From Bacteroidota bacterium (GTDB lineage Bacteria > Bacteroidota > Kryptoniia > Kryptoniales > JAKASW01), in NCBI GenBank assembly GCA_021796055.1, contig JAJYOS010000384.1, positions 1 through 6,532 of the forward strand: a stretch of 6,532 nucleotides of DNA, given 5' to 3'. Under the pieces are notes generated by a model. It saw nothing but the letters and a program-made list of their open reading frames with translations. It was not told the DNA's origin and did no database searches. A program made the position numbers and the translations under genes. Positions 1-5,421 of the stretch are shown piece by piece. Each line of letters opens with the position of its first letter. Within the stretch, counting starts at the first letter, position 1.

Positions 1-147
1 CCCAAGATAAAGTAAGATTACCGCTTTCTTCCAGCTGCAAATTGTCAGCGGCTCGTAGTTCTGGTTTAGAAGTAATACTTTTCCGTAGATCCTGTCGTGA
101 TCTTCTCTCTCAATCGCATACTCATGGTAACTGAAGACTACTCCACC
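1..147 (-). CDS. HNH endonuclease family protein, N-terminal part only (3' end beyond window; no canonical start)
   Basis: The minus-strand frame from 147 to 1 is open for 49 codons and encodes GKVLLLNQNYEPLTIC followed by SWKKAVILLYLG. This is the hallmark N-terminal segment of a large family of bacterial HNH endonucleases (usual form: VLVLNxxYEPL...A.VLLL.GKAE). The HNH zinc/metal catalytic part would lie beyond position 1. The gene follows the NlpC/P60 stop (157-159) by 9 nt in the same frame, so the two are probably co-transcribed. Oddly, the frame has no ATG, GTG or TTG between the in-frame TGA at 148-150 and the conserved segment. An ATG exists at 123-125 in another frame (MSMRLREKITTGSTE). 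One extra A in the four-A run (79-82, minus-strand sense) would join that start directly to KVLLLNQNYEPL. The candidates are a 1-bp deletion, a sequencing error, frameshifting, or a rare start such as ATT at 112-114. The family call is fairly firm; integrity is uncertain. Confidence 0.72.
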
Positions 148-156
148 TCACTTTCG

Positions 157-1200
157 TCACACTACTCTACACGCACCCACGAATGTTGATAAAAGCTTAC
201 TGCTGAAATTGTTCCTCTTAGGATCGAAGCTGTTAACCCGGACGAAGCCCGAAGAGTGAATGAATTCCTTGTTTTTGCCTGTGTAAATCGCAACATGGTT
301 AATTTTATCGCCATTATACGAAAAAAACAACAAATCTCCTTCTCTTAGCCTCTTTAGGTTCTTCCCTACACCTGGACCCGCCGAAAATTGCATGTCGGCA
401 TCCCGTGGAATATCGACGCCGTTCAGTCTGAAAACAGTCTGGACAAAACCGGAACAGTCGAAGCCTTTTGCACTTCTCCCACCCCAGACATACGAAACGC
501 CGCGAAAGCTGCGAGCTGTAACGAGAATTTTCTCCGTCGAAGATTCTTTCGGTCGGAGAGATCCCCGAACCAATGACTCATCTATCCATCCCCGGATACC
601 GTCAGGCATTCGTATTTCAATAAATTTCCCGAGGTGACCACTTACGCTTAAGGGTGAACCGTATACCACCTCCCTGATAGCGGCACCGGTTCGCACGGGT
701 TTCTCTAGAATTTCCGCGACTCTCACCGCCGCATACACCTTAGGATGCAACTGAAAATCATAAAACTTCTTGTCTTCGAAAAGAGTGACCTGATCGGATG
801 ACACCCAGCCGATGTAGCCGTCTGCATGGAGTCTGATCCTTACCCACCCCGATTTAACCTCGAGAGTATCAAAGGTCTCACCGTAAAGCGCTTGCGTAAC
901 CTGCTCGGAAGCGGAATTTGCGGACTTTCTTACGGGCGCCACACCGACATGGCAGATGCCTTTAATGGAGTTGCCGACCGATGCGTCCGGCAGTAGCACA
1001 ACTTTTATCCTGAAATCATGAGGATCCTTCCGATAGACCTGCGAGATATGAGTCGCGTTTGAAACGGAGTCTGTGAGAATATACAGATAGCCGTTTGCAA
1101 ATTTGAAATCGAGTACAGAATAGCGGGTGTCGATTCGCAGAGCTTTCCTGAGTCTCTCTTCGAAATTCGCGCGCGAAATACGTCCAAGATCGTCAGCCAT
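157..1200 (-). CDS. NlpC/P60 family cysteine peptidase with two SH3-type domains
   Basis: Probable peptidoglycan endopeptidase cutting within stem peptides (NlpC/P60 enzymes typically cleave gamma-D-Glu to diamino-acid bonds). Numbering from the TTG at 1233 (residue 1), the chosen ATG is residue 12. Residues about 30-85 form an N-terminal domain I cannot name. Residues about 92-151 and 167-223 are two bacterial SH3-like modules (VAPVRKSANSASEQV...DGYIGWV and a diverged copy ending DGIRGWIDESLV). Residues about 232-358 are the NlpC/P60 domain. Its catalytic set is visible: Cys260 in FDCSGFVQ, His313 in NHVAIYTG and His326 in FIHSSG. The domain order resembles the YkfC-type peptidases. ATG at 1198-1200 is preferred over the TTG because a promoter-like sequence (1209-1237) overlaps the TTG and would start transcription almost at the ATG. 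No signal peptide is apparent, so the enzyme may be cytosolic (cell-wall recycling) or exported by an unrecognised route. Confidence 0.9.
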   Translation of the reverse strand: MADDLGRISRANFEERLRKALRIDTRYSVLDFKFANGYLYILTDSVSNATHISQVYRKDPHDFRIKVVLLPDASVGNSIKGICHVGVAPVRKSANSASEQVTQALYGETFDTLEVKSGWVRIRLHADGYIGWVSSDQVTLFEDKKFYDFQLHPKVYAAVRVAEILEKPVRTGAAIREVVYGSPLSVSGHLGKFIEIRMPDGIRGWIDESLVRGSLRPKESSTEKILVTARSFRGVSYVWGGRSAKGFDCSGFVQTVFRLNGVDIPRDADMQFSAGPGVGKNLKRLREGDLLFFSYNGDKINHVAIYTGKNKEFIHSSGFVRVNSFDPKRNNFSSKLLSTFVGACRVV

Positions 1201-1208
1201 GGCAAAAA

Positions 1209-1237
1209 AATATACCGAACGGCGCTCTGGCAATCAA
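1209..1237 (-). promoter_or_regulatory. Predicted promoter for the NlpC/P60 gene
   Basis: On the minus strand TTGATT (1232-1237) and TATATT (1209-1214) are separated by exactly 17 nt, a good primary-sigma layout. The expected start of transcription is at about 1200-1203, that is 0-3 nt before the ATG at 1200, so the mRNA would be leaderless. This agrees with the absence of any ribosome binding site before that ATG. Seen by eye; not tested. Confidence 0.45.
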
Positions 1238-1260
1238 CGAGCCGGACGTGCACAGGAGAT

Positions 1261-1284
1261 TCTGACCGAATGAAGAGCGTCAGA
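1261..1284. repeat. Small inverted repeat in the divergent control region
   Basis: TCTGAC (1261-1266) and GTCAGA (1279-1284) are perfect 6-nt arms around a 12-nt centre. The element lies about 24 nt upstream of the NlpC-side -35 box and about 70 nt upstream of the rightward -35 box. It could be a regulator binding site, but a 6-nt arm pair can easily arise by chance. Confidence 0.2.
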
Positions 1285-1311
1285 TCACTAAATATTGTTC
1301 GGGTTGCCGCA

Positions 1312-1319
1312 GCACGTGC
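1312..1319. repeat. 8-bp palindrome GCACGTGC between the divergent promoters
   Basis: A perfect 8-bp palindrome sits about 35 nt upstream of the rightward -35 box at 1354. The position suits an activator or repressor site shared by the two divergent genes. No second copy was noticed in the window, so an operator role is speculative. Confidence 0.18.
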
Positions 1320-1353
1320 GACCAGAGTGGAATCTCAAGCTCATGAGCAAAGC

Positions 1354-1382
1354 TTGATTTTCTCAGCGAGTGGGGTTAAAAT
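1354..1382 (+). promoter_or_regulatory. Predicted promoter for the small protein gene at 1430
   Basis: TTGATT (1354-1359), a 17-nt spacer and TAAAAT (1377-1382) form a near-consensus primary-sigma promoter. Transcription would begin at about 1389, giving a leader of about 40 nt before the GTG at 1430. The upstream GTG at 1370 falls inside the spacer and so could not be on this transcript, which helps fix the gene start. Confidence 0.55.
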
Positions 1383-1417
1383 CTTTCGCGGCGCAGAATG
1401 GTGATTCGACGTCGAAT

Positions 1418-1423
1418 GGAGAG
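1418..1423 (+). promoter_or_regulatory. Ribosome binding site deciding the GTG 1430 start
   Basis: GGAGAG lies 6 nt before the GTG at 1430. No comparable site precedes the GTG at 1370. The resulting N-terminus starts directly with the hydrophobic signal-like stretch. Confidence 0.5.
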
Positions 1424-1429
1424 TCTTCA

Positions 1430-1939
1430 GTGCTCAATCTTCTCACAATCGGCATATTAAGTTCAGCTTTAACGATGTCAGCCGTCGGACAGGAATTAAA
1501 GAGCGATTCGACTCACGACACTTCATCGAGTCCGGCACAATTGTCTCGAAGCGATTCGGGCCCGCGGATCGACGAGTCACTGCTTCCATTATCTCTCGCG
1601 TCCCCGTATCGAGACTCGCTCGACCTGATGTTCACCAGCCCCGAGGAATCTTCCCAATTTAGTTCGTGGATGTCTTTGCCCGGCGTCGGCAATCGCGTTT
1701 CACTCTCCTCGGAGCTCCTTCTCGGCGTGCCCGCTCCGACCGTACAAAAATGGCGGGAGTTCCCCTTTCAATCGGATTTGTGGATGTTGGAGTCAAGAGC
1801 AAATTTGCTGGCCCCTTTGAGGCTCGAACTGAAGAGCCGGGAGAAATACCGGATATGGCGGACAATACTTGGGTCTGTTCAGGTGGGTGGGATGGCTTAC
1901 CTAATGTACTTGCATTTCAAAAACTATGGGTTGAGATAA
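1430..1939 (+). CDS. Hypothetical exported or membrane-anchored protein (169 aa)
   Basis: I do not recognise the family. The GTG at 1430 is preferred over the longer frame from GTG 1370: it has a ribosome binding site GGAGAG (1418-1423) at 6 nt spacing, and the upstream promoter would exclude the earlier start. From it the protein begins with a hydrophobic stretch (residues about 2-20, LNLLTIGILSSALTMSAVG) that looks like a signal peptide with possible cleavage after AVG, although the n-region lacks a positive charge. Residues about 22-50 are rich in Ser, Asp and Thr and probably disordered. Residues about 60-140 are mixed, with a Trp in WMSLPGVGNR, then a charged stretch LRLELKSREKYR. Residues about 144-162 form a second hydrophobic segment (ILGSVQVGGMAYLMYLHF) close to the C-terminus. 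This suggests a periplasmic protein with a C-terminal membrane helix. It stands alone on its transcript as far as can be seen, with no clear terminator after it. Confidence 0.6.
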   Translation: MLNLLTIGILSSALTMSAVGQELKSDSTHDTSSSPAQLSRSDSGPRIDESLLPLSLASPYRDSLDLMFTSPEESSQFSSWMSLPGVGNRVSLSSELLLGVPAPTVQKWREFPFQSDLWMLESRANLLAPLRLELKSREKYRIWRTILGSVQVGGMAYLMYLHFKNYGLR

Positions 1940-1986
1940 ATTTGTCGTTACTCAGGCAATTAGCAGCGAGAAAGCAGCCAGAATAA

Positions 1987-2892
1987 TCCAGACGCAAAGA
2001 AGTCGTCATATGGGTCGATCTCGCGGACCCGGATTTCATTAAACTCATTTACGGTTTCTGGGAGGGCGGTCAGACTTTCCGAGTGCGACTCGTCGCCACG
2101 GCTCCGGGTGAATGGACGTGGAAGAGCGGATCGACTCCAGGCGATTCCGGCCTTGACGGCAAGACCGGCTCCTTCACGGCCACCGCGTGGACCGAAGCTG
2201 AAATCAAAGACAATCCTCTCCGCCGCGGATTCTTGCGAGCTTCCCCGAACCAGCGCGCCCTCGATTACGCCGACGGCACATCGTTCGTCGCTATCGGCGC
2301 ACCAGGCGGATCAATACTCGACAACGCATTCGTCAGGTCCGGAATCTACGGGAGTTTTCTCTCAGTGGGACTCACCGGACATGCTTACGGTGCCGAGGGG
2401 ATCAGTGGTGCCGACATCGAGCCCAGCGCGCCGACACACATGTGGGACGCGTTCCAGTGGCGCTCGGCTGCCGGGATGCAATATCTTCGGACGTTTGCTT
2501 TCTCGATCGGCAGACGTTACCAGGATCTCGTCCCGATTGCCGATCTCGTTACACCGAACAAGACTTCGGTGATACCCGGCTACCTGGGCTGGGCATACTG
2601 CGCGCGGACGGGCGACATTGAAATTGTCCTCGCTTATTTCGAAAGGGAATGCCCGCAATCGCAGATACGCGGCGCGAAGCTGAGCAGCGTCTACAGGGCT
2701 CAGTGGTTCAACCTGCGCAACGGGACATGGCTCAACGTAGATGACGGAACACTAGTGTCAAACAGGATCGGCATCATTATGCTGCCGAAGTTTCCTGATG
2801 ATGAGGACTGGGGCCTGCGCCTCTCTGTCAGGGACCTCTTGTCAGGAAATAGTCGGGACATCATCGTCCGCGTGTGGTCGTCGCCCAGATAA
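1987..2892 (+). pseudogene. Degraded DUF5060/DUF4038 glycoside-hydrolase-like gene with 5' loss and internal in-frame deletion
   Basis: The frame is open from just after the TAA at 1984-1986 to TAA at 2890-2892. It begins in the middle of a DUF5060 beta-sandwich (DLADPDFIKLIYGFWEGGQTF, RVRLVATAPGEWTW, GLDGKTGSFTA). The start of the DUF4038 barrel follows (NPLRRGFLRASPN, DYADGTSFVAIG). Full-length relatives normally continue into a long TIM-barrel-like catalytic region. Here, after about position 2298, a short unmatched stretch leads straight to the barrel's last part (SGIYGSFLSVGLTGHAYGAE, GADIEPSAPTHMWDAFQWRS) and the C-terminal beta domain (GYLGWAYCART, YFERECPQSQIRGAK). Such proteins are, from memory, roughly 600-700 residues; about 300 remain. 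The first in-frame start is GTG 2083, inside the DUF5060 core, with no convincing ribosome binding site. Intact relatives act on plant or microbial polysaccharides (apiosidase-like group). The missing barrel means no hydrolase activity is expected. Confidence 0.75.
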
Positions 2893-2918
2893 TGACGACA
2901 GGCACGATTCTTCTCCCC

Positions 2919-2947
2919 TTGAAGTTCTTCATCGGCAGAGCTAAATT
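2919..2947 (+). promoter_or_regulatory. Predicted promoter of the etfB-etfA-DUF151-TPR block
   Basis: TTGAAG (2919-2924), a 17-nt spacer and TAAATT (2942-2947) match a primary-sigma promoter. Transcription would start at about 2954, leaving a leader of about 30 nt that includes the ribosome binding site AGAGGTG (2974-2980) of etfB. No better promoter was seen further into the block, so the four genes may share this one. Confidence 0.5.
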
Positions 2948-2984
2948 TTCCTACACTTACCATAAATCCTGAAAGAGGTGACAA

Positions 2985-3737
2985 ATGAAGCTCTTCGTTT
3001 GTGTCAACCAGGTCCCGGATACAGAAACAAAAGTGAAAGTCGGTCAAGACGGCAAAACCATTGACCGGTCCGAGATCAATTTGATTCTTAACCCTTACGA
3101 CGAATTCGCAATCGAAGCCGCACTGCAATTGAAAGACAAGAACAGCGGTGAAGTCACGTATGTCTCGGTCGGAGGCGATTCACACAAGGAAGTGATCAGA
3201 AAAGCCCTGGCAATGGGGGGAGATAAGGGAATTCACATCAAGACCGACAATGCCGGCGATTCATATTCAGTCGCGATGATGTTGGCAGCGGCGCTCAAAG
3301 ATACCGGCGCCGATATTATTTTCTTCGGAAAACAATCCATAGACTACGACGATTCTGCCGTAGGAACGATGGTCGCGGAAATGCTCGGGCTGCCGTCGGC
3401 TTCCGTGGTAGTGAAGCTGGATGTCGACGTCAGCTCGAAGAAGGCCGTTTGCGAAAGAGAGATCGAAGGGGGCAAAGAGACCGTGGAACTGACGCTTCCA
3501 TGCGTCATCACTGCACAGAAGGGTTTGAACGATCCGCGATATCCTTCGTTGAAAGGAATAATGGCCGCGAAGTCGAAACCGATACAGGAAATTACACCCT
3601 CGGGGGCCGAGTCACTGACCGAAGTAGTAGCGATGAGGAAGCCGCCGGCGAAGCAGCCCGGCAAGATACTCGGGACAGACAAGAGCGCCGTTCCGGAACT
3701 GGTTAAACTCCTTCACGAAGAAGCAAAAATCATCTAA
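2985..3737 (+). CDS. etfB: Electron transfer flavoprotein subunit beta
   Basis: The beta subunit pairs with EtfA to make a soluble cytosolic flavoprotein that carries electrons from acyl-CoA and related dehydrogenases to ETF:quinone oxidoreductase or similar acceptors. Its 250 residues match the family's usual length. Family landmarks are the N-terminal MKLFVCVNQVPDTETKVKV, NPYDEFAIEAAL (residues 36-47), the nucleotide-site segment FGKQSIDYDDSAVG (114-127), the EtfB signature region REIEGGKETVELTLPCVIT (158-176), and LNDPRYPSLKGIMAAKSKPI (181-200), the recognition-loop region. ATG at 2985 follows AGAGGTG by 4 nt. etfA starts 16 nt after the stop, as in most bacterial etfBA operons. No dehydrogenase or ETF-QO gene lies in the window. 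The sequence resembles the ordinary dehydrogenase-linked ETFs more than the bifurcating ones, but that cannot be settled by eye. Confidence 0.96.
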   Translation: MKLFVCVNQVPDTETKVKVGQDGKTIDRSEINLILNPYDEFAIEAALQLKDKNSGEVTYVSVGGDSHKEVIRKALAMGGDKGIHIKTDNAGDSYSVAMMLAAALKDTGADIIFFGKQSIDYDDSAVGTMVAEMLGLPSASVVVKLDVDVSSKKAVCEREIEGGKETVELTLPCVITAQKGLNDPRYPSLKGIMAAKSKPIQEITPSGAESLTEVVAMRKPPAKQPGKILGTDKSAVPELVKLLHEEAKII

Positions 3738-3753
3738 GCATCGAGGAAATTAA

Positions 3754-4752
3754 ATGAAGATAATAGCATTCGCGGAAACCAGCCACGGCCTTCAGGAGGC
3801 CGGGAGTAAGTTCAAGAAAGTTGCATTTGAAGCGGCACATGCCGCGTCGCGTCTCGCCGGGGAACTCGGCGGAGAAGCCGAAGCGCTCGTCATCGGAAAG
3901 GGAGTCGAATCGATCGGCCCGGAACTCGGCGGCTACGGGATGAAAAAGGTCCGTGTTGTCGAAGACGAAAAGCTGAGCCAGTACTCAGCCACCGCTTACG
4001 CGAAGGCTATCGCGTTCGTTGTCGAGTCCGTGTCGGCTGATGTCGTGATATTCCCGGCAAGCGCCATGGGTAAGGACCTGGCGCCAAGAGTCGCGGCCAA
4101 ACTCAAGGCCGGACTGGCGGCGGACTGCATCGCTCTGAAAGCCGAAGGCGGCTCTGTCCTAGCGACCCGTCCGGTCTACGCGGGCAAAGGACTTATCGAC
4201 GTGAAAATTAATTCACCAAAAAAGGTCTTCACGCTGAGACCGAACGTTTTCAGTCCCGGCGCGCCGAACGGCTCCCCGGCATCGGTTGAGAAGATTGCTG
4301 TGGATTTGAAGGACTCCGACTTCACGTCGCGCGTCACAGGCGTATCGGTAGCAAAGGCCGGCAGGCCCGATTTGACTGAAGCGAACATAATAGTCTCCGG
4401 CGGGAGAGGATTGGGCGGACCGGAGAATTTCAACATCGTCGAAGGTCTGGCAGACGTGCTCGGCGCGGCAGTCGGCGCGTCAAGGGCGGTTGTCGACGCG
4501 GGATGGAGGCCTCACGACGATCAGGTCGGGCAGACCGGAAAGACGGTCTCACCTTCGCTCTACGTTGCGGTTGCAATCTCCGGTGCAATACAGCACCTGG
4601 CAGGGATGTCGTCGTCGAAGTACATCGTCGCGATCAATAAGGACAAGGATGCTCCGATATTTCAAGTTGCCGATTACGGAATTGTGGGGGATGCTTTTGA
4701 AATAGTTCCAGAACTCACGAGCCAGCTGAAAAAGGCTCTTGGAAGAGAATAG
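3754..4752 (+). CDS. etfA: Electron transfer flavoprotein subunit alpha
   Basis: The alpha subunit carries the redox-active FAD and, with EtfB, forms the ETF heterodimer. At 332 residues it is full length for the shorter bacterial type. Residues about 1-195 form the N-terminal domain ([32 protein letters not shown] at 101-120; RPVYAGK at 139-145). Residues about 208-332 form the FAD domain: [12 protein letters not shown] (215-226), [10 protein letters not shown] (242-251), the [14 protein letters not shown] segment (257-270) leading into the family signature [13 protein letters not shown] (269-281), and [19 protein letters not shown] (295-313). The FAD-contacting blocks all look intact. ATG at 3754 has GAGGAA (3743-3748) 5 nt before it. 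It is translated from the same transcript as etfB. Confidence 0.97.
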   Translation: MKIIAFAETSHGLQEAGSKFKKVAFEAAHAASRLAGELGGEAEALVIGKGVESIGPELGGYGMKKVRVVEDEKLSQYSATAYAKAIAFVVESVSADVVIFPASAMGKDLAPRVAAKLKAGLAADCIALKAEGGSVLATRPVYAGKGLIDVKINSPKKVFTLRPNVFSPGAPNGSPASVEKIAVDLKDSDFTSRVTGVSVAKAGRPDLTEANIIVSGGRGLGGPENFNIVEGLADVLGAAVGASRAVVDAGWRPHDDQVGQTGKTVSPSLYVAVAISGAIQHLAGMSSSKYIVAINKDKDAPIFQVADYGIVGDAFEIVPELTSQLKKALGRE

Positions 4753-4778
4753 TTGATTCCGCAAATTGAGCTGGAATG

Positions 4779-4784
4779 AGGAGG
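4779..4784 (+). promoter_or_regulatory. Strong Shine-Dalgarno setting a TTG start
   Basis: A perfect AGGAGG lies 7 nt before the TTG at 4792. No ATG or GTG is placed well relative to it, so the downstream nuclease gene very probably starts with TTG. Confidence 0.75.
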
Positions 4785-4791
4785 ACGATAT

Positions 4792-5394
4792 TTGGATAAA
4801 GTGTTGGTTGACATACTCGGGCTTTCTCCAAGTCCGTCGAGCCCGGGTGCTTACGCTTTGATATTGAAAGAGACAGAGGGAGAGCGCAGGCTTCCTATCA
4901 TCATCGGGCAATTCGAAGCGCAGGCAATTGCGCTCGAACTCGAGGGGATCAGGCCGCCGAGGCCGCTCACTCATGATCTCGTGAAGAACGTCCTCGATTC
5001 ACTCGGCAATAGTCTTTCCGATGTGCTGATCAGCGAACTGCGCGAGGGAACATTCTACGCGCGTCTTAACCTGGAAGGCAATTCAATAAGTCACGAAATA
5101 GATGCCAGACCGAGCGATGCCATAGCCATAGCCATAAGGTTTGGCGCTCCGATCTATGTCGCGGAATCAGTTATGGAGGAAGCCGCGACCGTTCCGGACA
5201 AGGACGAGGGCGACGAAGAGATCGAATCAAAGGGAGAAAAACCCAAAAAGAACCGGGAACGGTCGCCTGCTTACACGAAAGAGTCCAAGATGGAACAACT
5301 TCAGAAGGAACTAACCGACGCAATTAGCCGAGAGGATTACGAAAGAGCCGCAAAGATCCGTGACGAGATCAGGCGGCTTCAACTCGGCGACTGA
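4792..5394 (+). CDS. Bifunctional nuclease family (DUF151) protein with C-terminal UVR motif
   Basis: Residues about 1-130 are a BFN/DUF151 domain. Landmarks are DKVLVDILGLSPSPSSPGAY at the start, RRLPIIIGQFEAQAIALELE (32-51), RPLTHDL (57-63) and HEIDARPSDAIAIAIRFGAP (101-120). Named members of this family have been reported as DNases/RNases, and the fold is shared by many uncharacterised bacterial proteins. A low-complexity linker follows, acidic then basic (about 131-160, DKDEGDEEIESKGEKPKK). Residues about 166-197 are a UVR motif (MEQLQKELTDAISREDYERA, then AKIRDEIRRL), the helical hairpin known from UvrB, UvrC and McsA that mediates protein contacts. This two-part form is common in Bacteroidota, Chlorobi and Ignavibacteria. 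It starts at TTG 4792, 39 nt after etfA, and is probably in the same operon; no functional tie to ETF is evident. The in vivo substrate and role are unknown. Confidence 0.92.
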   Translation: MDKVLVDILGLSPSPSSPGAYALILKETEGERRLPIIIGQFEAQAIALELEGIRPPRPLTHDLVKNVLDSLGNSLSDVLISELREGTFYARLNLEGNSISHEIDARPSDAIAIAIRFGAPIYVAESVMEEAATVPDKDEGDEEIESKGEKPKKNRERSPAYTKESKMEQLQKELTDAISREDYERAAKIRDEIRRLQLGD

Positions 5395-5421
5395 TCCGCA
5401 CATAAAAGGACGGAGGTCCGA

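Noticed and set aside
388..637. Plus-strand open frames opposite the NlpC/P60 gene
   Set aside because: The minus strand here encodes the intact catalytic domain and SH3 module; the plus-strand translations show no domain or start signal.
1370..1429. Longer N-terminus of the small protein gene from GTG 1370
   Set aside because: The codon sits in the spacer of a near-consensus promoter (1354-1382), has no ribosome binding site, and would place 20 polar residues before the signal-like segment. GTG 1430 fits better.
1666..1986. Plus-strand open frame overlapping the small protein gene and ending just before the hydrolase remnant, in the remnant's frame
   Set aside because: Its translation does not resemble the missing DUF5060 N-terminus, so it is neither that gene's lost 5' end nor a convincing gene.
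2700..3128. Open frame of 142 codons on the minus strand over the hydrolase remnant and etfB start
   Set aside because: Antisense to conserved coding sequence and the etfB promoter region; composition looks like a shadow frame.
4753..4781. TTGATT 17 nt upstream of a possible -10 before the nuclease gene
   Set aside because: The hexamer at the right distance is ATGAGG, which is not a -10 box and overlaps the Shine-Dalgarno.
4549..4974. Open frame of 141 codons on the minus strand across the etfA / nuclease boundary
   Set aside because: It lies entirely antisense to two well-identified genes and has no recognisable protein features.
5408..5419. Hairpin GGAC-GGAG-GTCC around the ribosome binding site of the TPR gene
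   Set aside because: Only four base pairs; likely a by-product of the purine-rich site rather than a control element.
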